Shown in pieces: positions 44,270-53,815 of a DNA stretch of 64,000 nucleotides. The first letter of the stretch is position 1. Each line of letters begins with the position of its first letter. Position numbers and translations under genes: made by a program. The DNA is from Eutrema japonicum (taxonomy: Eukaryota; Streptophyta; Magnoliopsida; Brassicales; Brassicaceae): positions 45,910,274 through 45,974,273 of the forward strand of contig BSQW01000005.1 in NCBI GenBank assembly GCA_030161315.1, written 5' to 3'. The notes beneath the pieces are model-generated. The model saw only the letters and a program-made list of their open reading frames with translations, made no database searches and was not told where the DNA came from.

Positions 44270-46045
44270 CGAATTAACGGTTCTTCCTTCGCAGGTAGAG
44301 CGAGGTTTGCCAATCCGCAGTACGCGGACTCGTTTGTTGCACCGCCGCCGCCGATACCCGAGGTGCCGGTCAGGCGAGACCCGGCACCACGGGTTGCGGG
44401 GGATTCCTCCGCGGCGACTCCCTCGAAGAAGAGGGAAGACCGGGCTGCCGGTGGGGAGACCGGGAGAAAGAAGAGGAGGACGGGAGAGTCCTCTTCCGGG
44501 GGTCGGGAGGTCATCCGGCCTACACTGCCCGGGCCGGAGCCCGAGGTGCCTTTGGCCGTCGTGCCGGCAGGGGGGGTCGATGAGACCCGGGCTCAAGGGG
44601 GCGATGGGGTCGGCGAGACGACCGTCGTCGCGGAGGATCCTGCTGCTGTGCAGGAGGCCGAGGGTCGCAGCGCCGAAGTGGGCGGCGCCTCGGGAGGTTC
44701 CGACGATGGGCCTCGGGACTACAGCTTCTCCTTTACCCACGAGGATGGAAGCAACCAGGTAATCGTCGATCCGGACGAGTGCGCCGAGCTGGCGCAGGCC
44801 ATGATGTTTGGGCGGAGGTACCCGCACTTCGTCCCGCTGGAGATGGCGGAGTCCGACACCTTCCGTCAGGTGGCGCGATCCGCAGCTCGGGTAAGCTTCT
44901 GCTCTGGTCTAACTGCTTTTAGCTAGACTTGTTGCGCGTCTTTGTTAACAATTTGTTTAATGCAGACGATGGCCCTTAGTGCCTTTCTGGCGGAGGCCTA
45001 CGAGAAGAGGCTCGCCGAGCAGGCCGCCTCGATTAACTTCCTCCGGGAGTGCCGGGAGTCCAGCTCGCAGATCCAGTCTACCCGTCTCCACGGGCTCGAG
45101 AAGGAGCTGAGAGATGAGAAGGCCCGATCTGCGGCGCTGGAAGAGGAGGCGGTGCGGTTAAGAGCCCGGGCGGTCGAGGTGGCCAGTCTGCAGTCTGCAC
45201 TAGAGGCCGAGAGGGACCGTGCTGCAGCTGGGTGGGATCGGGCGTCGGGGCTCGAGGAGGAGAACGGGCTCCTGAAGGGGGAGCGGGAGACACTCCGCTC
45301 CAGGGTGAAGGGGCTGGAATCCGCCATAGGCCGGGCCAAGGTGGCCGTGGCTGCGGAGAGCGATCGGGTGTCAGCCCGGTGGGAAGCGCGGAACCGGAAG
45401 ATGGAGAAGATCCGCGCCCACCTGGACGGGCGCCGCCGGGCCTTAGAGCCTCACCTTCTGTACAGCCAGGTGACCGGCGTAAAGGCCTGCCTCAAGAGGA
45501 TTGAAGCGGAGGACGGGGTGTCGGTACCGTTCTACCGGTATCAGAAGCTGGACGAGGACGAGGCGGCATTCGGTGCCGTACTGGACGGGATGGACTTTCC
45601 GGATTTGACCCCGGAGGATCTGGAAATCCCTCTGGACCGTTCTCACGGCGTTCTGCTTGAGCACATTATACCTGTCGCTCCCTCTAGCACCCCCGTGGTG
45701 GATCTGACCTTGGAGGCTCCGCTGGCTGCTGAGGACGTTCTTGCGGTCGCTGAGACCGTCCAAGCAGATCCCTCGATCCCGTCTGCTGACGAGGGAGTCC
45801 CCGAAGCTGCTGGGATTGTGCAAGCAGATCCCTCGGTCCTGTCTGCCGCTGAGGCCGATACGGACGCGCCGTCCGGTGAGACCGGAACCGACGTGCCACC
45901 CGGTGGAGTCGTGGTTGGGGAAGAGGGGTCTGGGCAGCCCTTCCTTGGTGAGTACGGGACCAACGCGAGGATGGTGGCCCCGGCTGATTTAGATGGCACC
46001 CGTGCTGACGGGAGGGAAGACCGGCCGGCCGATGCGGCCTTGTAA
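43151..46045 (+). CDS. Antisense accessory gene of the Tat element (Transposase_28-like plus coiled coil), broken
   Basis: A gene on the opposite strand to gag-pol, between pol and the 3' LTR, where some Tat elements (for example Grande) are known to carry an antisense ORF. Pieces: 43151-about 44070 (Ser/Gly-rich N-terminus, then PRPGFVCLYESFFQKCGLRL and QYCRARGLAFSQVCPSTVQG, which resemble the plant family called putative gypsy-type transposon), about 44111-44233, 44295-44890 and 44965-46045 (long coiled coil, then an acidic tail). Introns have clear GT..AG borders at 44234-44294 and 44891-44964, and the exons join in frame. The first intron junction does not keep frame. An in-frame TAG at 43679-43681 interrupts exon 1. 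A TATA-like TATTTAAACC at 43024 lies upstream. Function unknown. Confidence 0.6.
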
Positions 46046-46079
46046 AAACTTTTTTCCTTTTTGTTTTCTTTTTGTAGAC

Positions 46080-46440
46080 TGGGCCGTAGGCCGTTTATGC
46101 GAAGAGCGGGCCGTTGGCCCCTCTCTCTTTTTTGTAAGTGCCGTTTCGAGGCTTTTGTAACGATTAGGCCGTGGGCCATTTTTATAACAGACGAGGCCGT
46201 TGGCCCTTTTGTGATAATCGAGGCCGTTGGCCCTTTCTTCTCCCTTTTTTTTTTGTAAGTGCCGTTTCGAGGCTGTTGTAATCATTAGGCCGTGGGCCCT
46301 TTTTTGTAATAAACGAGGCCGTTGGCCCTTTTGTATAATGAAAGAGGCCGTTGGCCCCCTTTTTTTGTGTAAATGCCATTTCGAGGCTTTTTTGATCGGT
46401 AGAGTAGGTCGTAAACCGTACTCTGTCAAGTAAGCAGGTC
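46080..46440. repeat. GAGGCCGTTGGCCC tandem repeat in Tat spacer
   Basis: Degenerate units with GAGGCCGTTGGCCCTTT and GTGCCGTTTCGAGGCTTT, repeated about seven times between the antisense gene and pol. Confidence 0.75.
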
Positions 46441-46569
46441 GTGGACCGTGCTCTTGTATTGGGTGCGAGGTAATCTCGGCTTAAGGCACTTATTGCTTGT
46501 GTACCTTGTTTTTTTGGTGCGGGTAGCGAGCCCGGCTTAGAGACACTTAATGCTTGTGTGTCTAGTAGA

Positions 46570-46714
46570 GGTGCGAGCCCTGGGGCCCGGCTTTGGCACT
46601 TATAACTTGTGTGCCGGGGAGAGCGAGCACCGGAGCTCGGTCCCCTTTTTTTTGTAGTGCGAGCGTTTGGAGCTCGGCTTTTTTTTTTTTGTAGTGCGGG
46701 CGTTTGGAGCTCGG

Positions 46715-46751
<37 letters not shown>

Positions 46752-46816
46752 TAGTGCGAGCGTTTGGAGCTCGGCATTTTTTTTTTTTTTTTGTAGTGCG
46801 GGCGTTTGGAGCTCGG

Positions 46817-46858
<42 letters not shown>

Positions 46859-46985
46859 TAATGCGAGCGTTTGGAGCTCGGCATTTTTTTTTTTTTTTTT
46901 TTTTGTAGTGCGGGCGTTTGGAGCTCCGGAGCGTTTGGAGCTCGGGAGCGTTTGGAGCTCGGGAGCGTTTGGAGCTCGGCTCTTG
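46570..46985. repeat. GCGTTTGGAGCTCGG minisatellite with long poly-T runs
   Basis: Units of GTAGTGCGAGCGTTTGGAGC then TCGGC, each followed by a T-run of up to about 45 bases; the last three copies lack the T-run. The Phe-rich and Lys-rich frames here are artefacts. Confidence 0.9.
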
Positions 46986-47059
46986 TGCGCAGGTCGGGGA
47001 CCGTTTTCCTTTGTTTAAAAGGTTTTATTAGATTAATAGCTGAGCCCTGGTTAGGGGTT

Positions 47060-47103
47060 GCCTACGTACCCTTTAGTAGAAGGGATCAAGCCAATCGTAG
47101 TTC
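47060..47103 (-). other. Conserved retrotransposon stem-loop motif, copy 3
   Basis: Minus strand: GAACTACG, ATTGGCTTGATCCC, TTCTACT, AAAGGGTACGTAGGC. It lies 42 bases after the pol stop codon. Outer stem CTACG/CGTAG; inner stem CCCTT/AAGGG. Confidence 0.6.
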
Positions 47104-47144
47104 GTTTGTTTACAAAGGCGGAGAGCGGATTGGAGCCCGGGGGC

Positions 47145-50100
47145 TTAATAGTAGAACCGTTTGAGGTTGATCGAATTCCATGAGCGCGGGACTACGTCGC
47201 CGGCCATCGTGACTAGCTCGTATACGCCGGGCTTGACGACCTTGGAGATAAGGTAAGGGCCCTCCCAATGTGCACCGAGCTTGCCCGCGTTCAACTCGGC
47301 GGTGTTTTCGAAGACTTTGCGGAGGACCAGGTCTCCTTCGGCAAAGAACCTGCCTCGAACCCTCTTGTTGTAGTACTTGGAGGCGAGCTGCTGGTAGTTT
47401 TGGATTCGGAGGAGGGAATGGTCCCGTTGTTCCTCAAGGAAGTCCAGCTCGCTGAGGAGGACGGTGTCGTTCAGGGCGGGCTGCTGGGTGAGCATAGCGC
47501 GGCGGGGAGTGGGGAGCCCGACTTCAGAGGGGGCCATTGCCTCCATTCCGTGCGAGAGGCTGAACGGTGTGCGTCCTGTCGACGTCTTCGGCGTTGTGCG
47601 ATGGGACCAGAGGACTCCGTCGAGCTCATCGGCCCAGGACCCCTTCTTGTCGTCTAGCCGCTTTTTGAGGCCGTCGAGGATGGTCTTATTGGTGGCTTCG
47701 GCTTGTCCATTCCCTTGTGGATATCTCGGGGTGGACTTGCTCAGCCTGATTTTCCACTTCGCGCAGAAGCCTTCGAAGAGGGCCGACGTGAACTGGGCAC
47801 CGTTGTCGGTCACGATCTCGTAGGGCAGTCCGTGCCGGCAGATGACGAACTTCCAGACGAATTTCCGGACGTCTTCTGCCGTGATTTTGGCGTAAGCTTC
47901 GGCTTCGACCCACTTGGTGAAGTAGTCGGTCATAACCAGAATGAAGCGCTTTTGCCGAGATCGGGGTAGTGGTCCGACTATGTCCATGGCCCATCGCATG
48001 AAGGGGTAGGGTGCTACCGCAGTGGTGAGGAGCTCGGTAGGGCAGTGAATGAGTGTGCCGTGACGCTGGCACTTCTCGCACCGGGCTGCGAATTTTTCAC
48101 AATCCTGCAGCATTGTTGGCCAGTAGTGCCCTTGGTTCCGGATTCGCAGGGCGAGGGCCCGGCCGCTGGAGTGGTTTCCGTCGGCACCTTCGTGCATTTC
48201 TTTCATTACGTCGAAGGTTTCCTGCCCGTGGAGGCACCCGAGCAAGATTCCCGAGGCGCTCCACCGGAACAGATTGCCGTCCAGCATCGTGTATCGGGCA
48301 CACTTCTTTCTTAGCCGTCGGGCGGTCCACCGATCTGTGGGAAGGACGCCGTCTGCGATATATAGCAGCAGGTCGATTCGCCAGTCCGGCAGTTCGGGCT
48401 CGGCCGGGGGCGGTGGTAGGTTCTCGGGAGGTTGGGCGTCTTCGTCAGGGTCCGCGACCTGGGGACCGATCAGATAGGCTCCCTTTGGCAGCTCGATGCT
48501 GGGGAGGTCGATACTTTCCACCGGGATTACCCGTCGTTGCTCTGGAGCCGAGGTGGAGGCTAGTGCTGCGAGGGCGTCTGCGGAAGTGTTATCGCCTCGG
48601 GGGATCTTTGTCAGGGTGAACTCGGAGAAGTCTGCGGCCATGCCTTGAGTCACCTTGAGGTAGGCGTCCATGCGATCATTCTTGGCCTCGTACTCCCCGC
48701 TGAATTGATTGGCAACGAGCTGGGAGTCGCAGTAAGCCCGGATTTTCTTTGCGCCGACCTCTTTGGCCAGGCGCAGGCCGGCAATCAAAGCTTCGTACTC
48801 GGCCTCGTTGTTCGATGCCGGGAAGGCTAGGCGGAAGGACTGCTCGAGGATCTCCTTGGTCGGGGATTCGAGGCGTATGCCGACGCCGGACCCGTGCTTG
48901 GAGGCCGATCCGTCGACGTGCTGAGTCCACACTTCGGACACCTCGCTGACTGCCAGCTCGGGTGCCAACTCAACTAGGAAGTCGGCCAGCGCTTGAGATT
49001 TGATCGCGGTCCGACCCCGGTACTCGATGTCGTATTCGCTCAGCTCGACAGCCCACTTCATTATCCGGCCGGACCGGCTCGGGCTGTGGAGGATGGTCCT
49101 GAGGGGGTACGTACTTAGGACGGCTATCGTATGGGATTGGAAGTAAGGCCGGAGCTTCCTAGCTGCGACGACCACTGCCAGGGCGAGCTTCTCCAGAGTC
49201 GGGTACCTGCTCTCCGCGTCGTCTAAGGACTTGCTGATGTAGGAGATAGGTCTCTGGTCGCCGCGGTCTTCCCGCACTAGTACCCCGCTGACTGCCGACG
49301 TAGAGATGGCGATGTAGAGGCAGAGGGTTTCCCCTTCCTCTGGTTTGGACAGGACGGGAGGAGTAGATATGTATTCCTTCAGCTGCTGGAGGGCTTCCTC
49401 GCACTTCTCGTCCCACTCGAACCGTTTGTTAGCCCGGAGCAGCTGGTAGAACGGGAGGCACTTGTCGGTAGAGCGGGAGATGAAGCGGTTCAGTGCGGCG
49501 ATTCTCCCGGTAAGCCGCTGTACTTGGCGCGTGCTCTCAGGGGATTTGAGCTCGGTGATCGCCCGGATCTGCTTTGGGTTGGCTTCGATCCCGCGCTGGG
49601 TGATGATATAGCCGAGGAATTCGCCCGAGGTGACGCCGAAAGAACACTTGGCCGGGTTCAGCTTCATGTTGTATTCGTTCAGCGTCCGGAAGCAAGAGCG
49701 GAGATGGGCGACGTGGTCGGCGGCAACTAGAGATTTCACCAGCATGTCGTCTATGTACACCTCCATAGTGCGGCCTATTTGGTCGGCGAACATCCGGTTG
49801 ACGAGCCGCTGGTAGGTGGCCCCGGCGTTCTTGAGTCCGAAAGGCATTACCTTGTAGCAGTAGATGCCTCGGTCTGTGATGAACGCGGTCTTCTCCTGGT
49901 CGTCGGGGTGCATGGGGATTTGGTTATACCCCGAGAAGGCGTCCATGAAGGAGAGCAGCTCATTCCCCGCGGTGGCTTCGACGACTTGGTCGATCCGAGG
50001 GAGGGGAAAGCTGTCCTTTGGGCACGCCTTATTGAGGTCGGTAAAATCCACACAGACCCTCCATTTCCCGCTCTTCTTCTTGACCACCACCGGGTTGGCC

Positions 50101-52877
50101 AACCAGTCCGGGTATCTGACCTCGGTGATCGAGCCGGCCGCGGTGAGCCTTTCGACCTCGTCGTTGACTGCCTGGGCGCGCTCCGGGCCTAATTTTCGGC
50201 GCTTCTGCTTGACTGGTCGGCAGGTCGGATCCACGTTGAGCTCGTGGCTACACGTCGCGGGGTCTATGCCGGGCATGTCGGCGGTTGACCAGGCGAAGGT
50301 GGAGACGTTCTCTCCCAGAAAATTGACCAGCTCCTTCTTGATGGTCTCGTCGAGGTCGGTTCCGATGCCGACGCAACGGGCGGGGTTGCTCGGATCGATG
50401 TTGACCTGGGTGACGAGGTCTTCCCCCGGGAGGTCCCGAGCAACTGTCTCGCCGGGCTGATACGTGCTGACGGCTAGGCAGGCCGGCGCGGCGCGGCGCA
50501 GCTTGTGCTCAATGGCGAAGCAGGCGCGAGAAACCCTCTGGTTGCTTCTGAGAGTGTACGTCCCGGCCTGGTTGGGGAACTTGAGGCACTGGTGGTACGT
50601 CGACGTGACTGCCTTCATCGAGTGCAGCCAAGGAGTTCCAAGGATGATATTGTAGATCGGGGTGGTATCGAAGACCACGAACTTGACGATTTTCGTCACC
50701 CGTCCTACGTAGACCGGCAATTCGATGGTGCCGATTCCGTTGACGGTATCCCCGGCGAAACCGGTTAGCGGGATGGAGTGCGGCTTGATCTCGACCCCGT
50801 TTAGATTCATCCTGGCAAGGGTGTCCTTGAAGATGAGGTCGACCGAGCTGCCCGTATCGACGAGGACTCGGTTAACGTCGCAGTCGGCTACGCGGACTTG
50901 CACGACGAGGGGATCGTTGTGGGGCTGGTGGACCCCGGCCGCATCGGCCTCGGTGAAACATATCCCCCTTTTGCTCGTGTCCTGAGCGTCGATCTCCGGC
51001 CCGGAGTGCCACTTCAGGGAGACGTCGGTCTTCCTCTCATGGCGCTTGATGGACCGCACTGAGTCGTTGCACGAGAGGAGGCCTCCCATGATCATCCCTA
51101 TCAGAGTCCGGGCCGGGGGAGGCGATCTGCCCGTTTCCCGGTCTCGCGAGGGAGATCGTCGCCGCCGGTCGTCGTTTTGGGCGTGGTGATAAGGCCTAGC
51201 CCGGTTATCCTCGCGACCTCGGTTGTCACGGGGTTGCACTCGATCGCCATCCCGGGGATGTGGGCGCAGCCGCTCCGGTACGTCGATTTCGCCCCGTTGA
51301 AACTGGTTCAGCAGGACCTCTTGGAGGGCGCGGCAGTAAGAGGTCGGGTGCCCCCTTCGCAGGTGGAAGTCGCAGTAGGCCGACCTGTCGTACGGCTCGT
51401 CTGGTCGGGACTCCCTATCGCTCGGGTCGTCGGGACGCCGGTCCTGCTGGTGGGGGTCCCGTACGTACTTGTTCCAAGGCAACACCGGCGCGGGGCCGGG
51501 AGGAGGTACGGGATCGCGCATACGGGGTCCTGAGGTCGGCCCGTTAACAAGTAACGCAGCGGCCTGCTTTCCCTTGCTGCGCTGGTACTCGTCATCATAG
51601 TGTTGACGAGGCTCCTGGTATCTCTCCTGGGGCCGCTCCTTCGCGGCCGGGGCCTTGTGAGAGGCGCTATTTCTCGATTCAGCCGCCTTCTCCTCCTCGA
51701 GCTCGACGAAGAGTCCAGCGCGGTGCAAGGCGTCCTCCAGCGAGCGCGGCCTGTTGAGCTTCATGTCGTCCTTGAAGGCCGAATCGGCCCGTAGCCCCTT
51801 TCTTAGAGCAGGCAGCGCGGACTCATCCGTCACATTGCTTTGGGAGGCCGTGGCCTTGAAGCGTTCTATGAAGGACCTGAGCGACTCCTTTGCTCCCTGG
51901 TTCATCGCCCAGAGGTCCGCGCTGGATGCGGACTGCCGGATATAGATGGAGTAGTGCTCGAGAAAGGTGGTTGACAGGTCTCTGAAACTGTCTATGGAGT
52001 GCGTCTTCAGCCGAGAGAACCACGTGAGAGCCGGGCCGGTGAGGTTCTCTACGAAGAGTTGGCAGTGGGCGGCTTCCCGCTCATCTGGTGAGAAGTGGGC
52101 GCGGCCCATGGCGATGGTGAACGCCGTGAGATACTGGGCCGGGTCGGTGGTTCCCGCGTAGGGCTGGAGTTTGAGCTTCCCGAGGTGCTGGAGCGGGACG
52201 GAGGAGATCCGGCGGGTGAACGGCGTGTTTTGCGTCTCTCGGATGACGCGATCTATTTCCGGGGCCGCACTGGTGGCCTGATGGATCTTAGAGGACATCA
52301 CGCGGAGTGTCTCCTTCATAGCTTCGAACTCGGCGTCCCTGGCGCGTTCGGAGCTGGATCGGAGATGATGGGCTTCGTCGCCCGGGGAGCTCCCTACGGC
52401 TGGGGCGAAACGTCCGCCCGGGCCTTCGGAGCCTGACGGCGAGTCGCCGGGCTGGCCCCTTCGGATACGAGGGGTTTCTTCCCGAGAGGCCGGCTCTCTG
52501 AAATGGACGTCGGGGGATCCGGTGTTGTCCGACCGGTCCCGGGAGGCTGCTAGCGTGGCGAACCGTTGGTCGGTCGCACGCGTCAGCTCGTCTATTCTGG
52601 TGAGAAGGGCCTGCATTACGGCGGACAGCGTGGGCTGGTCCTCCGGGGGGTGAGGCGCGTTGCGCGCGGCGGGGCCGCCGGGAGGAGTGGGCGCTGGGGC
52701 CGGTGGCGGAGCCCTGAAGGACTCCTGGGGAGTCATCCGGTCGGTGGCTGCCTGGGCTGATGGCCGGGCTGTCGTCTTCGCTGCTTGAGTTGGTGGCGGG
52801 GCCGTTTTCTGGGTCTGGGCCGTTGCTTGGGCCGGGGTCTCTAGGCCTGATAATACTCTTGGGGGCGGAATAGCCAT
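47145..52877 (-). CDS. Gag-Pol polyprotein of Tat-type Ty3/Gypsy element, intact frame
   Basis: One open frame of 1910 codons. Rough order: Pro/Ala-rich N-terminus; Gag about 235-410 (LKLQPYAGTTDPAQYLTAF); zinc knuckle CDFHLRRGHPTSYC; aspartic protease about 670 with VDTGSSVDLIF; reverse transcriptase about 880-1120 with MPFGLKNAGATYQRL and YIDDM; its own RNase H; a second, archaeal-type RNase H about 1315-1440 (HVDGSASKHGSGVGI, NNEAEYEALIAGL), the feature that marks the Tat lineage; integrase with the HHCC zinc finger (CEKFAARCEKCQRHG) and the DDE core (AMDIVGPLPRSR, VTDNGAQF, NGQAEATNK). The start ATG lies 61 bases after the primer site. No stop or frameshift is seen, and the GC content is much higher than the surroundings. 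The protein may be functional although the element ends are not normal. Confidence 0.95.
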   Translation of the reverse strand: MAIPPPRVLSGLETPAQATAQTQKTAPPPTQAAKTTARPSAQAATDRMTPQESFRAPPPAPAPTPPGGPAARNAPHPPEDQPTLSAVMQALLTRIDELTRATDQRFATLAASRDRSDNTGSPDVHFREPASREETPRIRRGQPGDSPSGSEGPGGRFAPAVGSSPGDEAHHLRSSSERARDAEFEAMKETLRVMSSKIHQATSAAPEIDRVIRETQNTPFTRRISSVPLQHLGKLKLQPYAGTTDPAQYLTAFTIAMGRAHFSPDEREAAHCQLFVENLTGPALTWFSRLKTHSIDSFRDLSTTFLEHYSIYIRQSASSADLWAMNQGAKESLRSFIERFKATASQSNVTDESALPALRKGLRADSAFKDDMKLNRPRSLEDALHRAGLFVELEEEKAAESRNSASHKAPAAKERPQERYQEPRQHYDDEYQRSKGKQAAALLVNGPTSGPRMRDPVPPPGPAPVLPWNKYVRDPHQQDRRPDDPSDRESRPDEPYDRSAYCDFHLRRGHPTSYCRALQEVLLNQFQRGEIDVPERLRPHPRDGDRVQPRDNRGREDNRARPYHHAQNDDRRRRSPSRDRETGRSPPPARTLIGMIMGGLLSCNDSVRSIKRHERKTDVSLKWHSGPEIDAQDTSKRGICFTEADAAGVHQPHNDPLVVQVRVADCDVNRVLVDTGSSVDLIFKDTLARMNLNGVEIKPHSIPLTGFAGDTVNGIGTIELPVYVGRVTKIVKFVVFDTTPIYNIILGTPWLHSMKAVTSTYHQCLKFPNQAGTYTLRSNQRVSRACFAIEHKLRRAAPACLAVSTYQPGETVARDLPGEDLVTQVNIDPSNPARCVGIGTDLDETIKKELVNFLGENVSTFAWSTADMPGIDPATCSHELNVDPTCRPVKQKRRKLGPERAQAVNDEVERLTAAGSITEVRYPDWLANPVVVKKKSGKWRVCVDFTDLNKACPKDSFPLPRIDQVVEATAGNELLSFMDAFSGYNQIPMHPDDQEKTAFITDRGIYCYKVMPFGLKNAGATYQRLVNRMFADQIGRTMEVYIDDMLVKSLVAADHVAHLRSCFRTLNEYNMKLNPAKCSFGVTSGEFLGYIITQRGIEANPKQIRAITELKSPESTRQVQRLTGRIAALNRFISRSTDKCLPFYQLLRANKRFEWDEKCEEALQQLKEYISTPPVLSKPEEGETLCLYIAISTSAVSGVLVREDRGDQRPISYISKSLDDAESRYPTLEKLALAVVVAARKLRPYFQSHTIAVLSTYPLRTILHSPSRSGRIMKWAVELSEYDIEYRGRTAIKSQALADFLVELAPELAVSEVSEVWTQHVDGSASKHGSGVGIRLESPTKEILEQSFRLAFPASNNEAEYEALIAGLRLAKEVGAKKIRAYCDSQLVANQFSGEYEAKNDRMDAYLKVTQGMAADFSEFTLTKIPRGDNTSADALAALASTSAPEQRRVIPVESIDLPSIELPKGAYLIGPQVADPDEDAQPPENLPPPPAEPELPDWRIDLLLYIADGVLPTDRWTARRLRKKCARYTMLDGNLFRWSASGILLGCLHGQETFDVMKEMHEGADGNHSSGRALALRIRNQGHYWPTMLQDCEKFAARCEKCQRHGTLIHCPTELLTTAVAPYPFMRWAMDIVGPLPRSRQKRFILVMTDYFTKWVEAEAYAKITAEDVRKFVWKFVICRHGLPYEIVTDNGAQFTSALFEGFCAKWKIRLSKSTPRYPQGNGQAEATNKTILDGLKKRLDDKKGSWADELDGVLWSHRTTPKTSTGRTPFSLSHGMEAMAPSEVGLPTPRRAMLTQQPALNDTVLLSELDFLEEQRDHSLLRIQNYQQLASKYYNKRVRGRFFAEGDLVLRKVFENTAELNAGKLGAHWEGPYLISKVVKPGVYELVTMAGDVVPRSWNSINLKRFYY

Positions 52878-52938
52878 CGTTGCTGCGGTTGCGGCGGTGG
52901 TTGAACTGCTCCTTGCGTGTAGAAGAATCTCTAAAGCC

Positions 52939-52955
52939 CCCTCCTTCTAGCGCCA
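52939..52955 (-). other. Primer binding site, tRNA-Asn type
   Basis: Minus strand TGGCGCTAGAAGGAGGG, two bases after the LTR end. It is complementary to the last 17 bases of the tRNA-Asn sequence whose longer copy sits at 42373-42419. Confidence 0.85.
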
Positions 52956-52957
52956 AT

Positions 52958-53730
52958 TGTTGATCCCGTGGATCACTAAGTGTGTTTAAAGAATGATTAG
53001 GAGATGGGAGGTGAGATTTTCGTTAATAGAGCAATTTAACCACATTTAAGACAGGTCGGGAGAAATATGAGTAGGCCGGGGGCCGTGTTTCGTTTTATTG
53101 ATAAGAGAGAAGTAAACGCTTTAGAATTACGAACTAGTTCCGAAGGACGTCCAGTTCGGCGTTCTAAAGTGTTGTCTTGTTACAAAAAGAGAGAGGTCGG
53201 GTAACTTGTGGTAGGTGAGAGAGTAAAAATCCCAGTCCCCCTCATTAATGACATATGAGGGGTATATATAGTCGGGGTCGGCTTCCTGCTCCCCGGGATC
53301 TCGGGCCACGTGTCGTCTGCGGCCTCTTTCGCGGGTAAGGTGGCCTAGGAGGCGTGTCCCGGCTTTCGAGGAGAGAGGTCATGATGAGCTCGGCGTGGCG
53401 TGTTGCAGAGCAGTGCACTGTTTTACCAACTCTGCTCCACCTGCTCCTTCCTGTCCTTGTCAGCTCTGTAGGGTTGGTGGGACGTCGGGTCGAAGGCACA
53501 TCCCTACGCGGGTAGGGTACTGCCTTACCAACTCCCACTCGCCTATTCTTCTGACACTCCCTGCTCTGGCGGGGCATCAGCGCGGGCCCGGGGTACGTTG
53601 CTTTCAGGTCGGCTACCGAGCTGAAGAGCGGTCTTGCAGGTCGGTGACATTAAGTCCGGTGACCGTACCGAAGAACGGCCTTTCCTAAGATGGGCCTAAC
53701 TAATTGGGGGTGCTAGGCCCACCTCCAACA
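52958..53730 (-). repeat. 5' LTR (773 bp)
   Basis: Minus strand starts TGTTGGAGG at 53730 and ends GGGATCAACA at 52958. A TATATATACCCC promoter box lies at about 53258-53269 on the minus strand. It drives gag-pol. Confidence 0.93.
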
Positions 53731-53815
53731 GTGGCTTCGTCCCCTACAGCGACAACTTCCGTCTCTGTTTCTACAATACCAACCTCAAACGCATACACTC
53801 TCGCTCTCAGAATCG

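Larger units (their letters stand above)
41598..53730 (-). mobile_element. Ty3/Gypsy Tat-type retrotransposon with inverted (U3/U3) ends, 12,133 bp
   Basis: The element lies on the minus strand. It has a 773-bp 5' LTR at 52958-53730, a primer site at 52939-52955, gag-pol at 47145-52877, a repeat-rich spacer, an antisense gene, a polypurine tract at 42680-42700 and a truncated 3' LTR at 42443-42679. Instead of finishing there, it continues through a 23-base filler and 47 bases of tRNA-Asn-like sequence into a complete LTR in the opposite orientation (41598-42370). Both outer ends are therefore U3 ends (TGTTGGAGG..CCTCCAACA). The 5-bp duplication GTGGC flanks the whole, so it was integrated in this form. 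The two full LTRs differ at only three positions by eye. Without an R region in its 3' LTR it is unlikely to complete another cycle by itself. Confidence 0.9.
41475..53815 (+). pseudogene. EP1-type (D-mannose-binding lectin-like) gene fragment split by a retrotransposon
   Basis: The left piece (41475-41597) begins with an ATG and a signal-like peptide, then VPVDDQFRVVNQGGYT. The right piece (from 53736) continues in the same frame with FVPYSDNFRLCFYN, then shifts frame to AYTLALRIG and ends in a short duplicated AAGAATCGGAAAAATATC. This is the N-terminus of EP1-like secreted S-locus-glycoprotein/lectin relatives. Only about 65 codons exist, against more than 400 in the full family, so it was already a fragment before the Ty3 element landed in it. 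GTGGC is duplicated at the break (41593-41597 and 53731-53735). Confidence 0.75.

Noticed and set aside
46562..46908. Phe-rich and Lys-rich frames
   Set aside because: Pure by-products of long T-runs in a minisatellite.
47268..52760. Many plus-strand frames of 60-198 codons opposite gag-pol
   Set aside because: Shadows of the GC-rich 1910-codon gag-pol frame; no domain, splice pattern or codon sense of their own.
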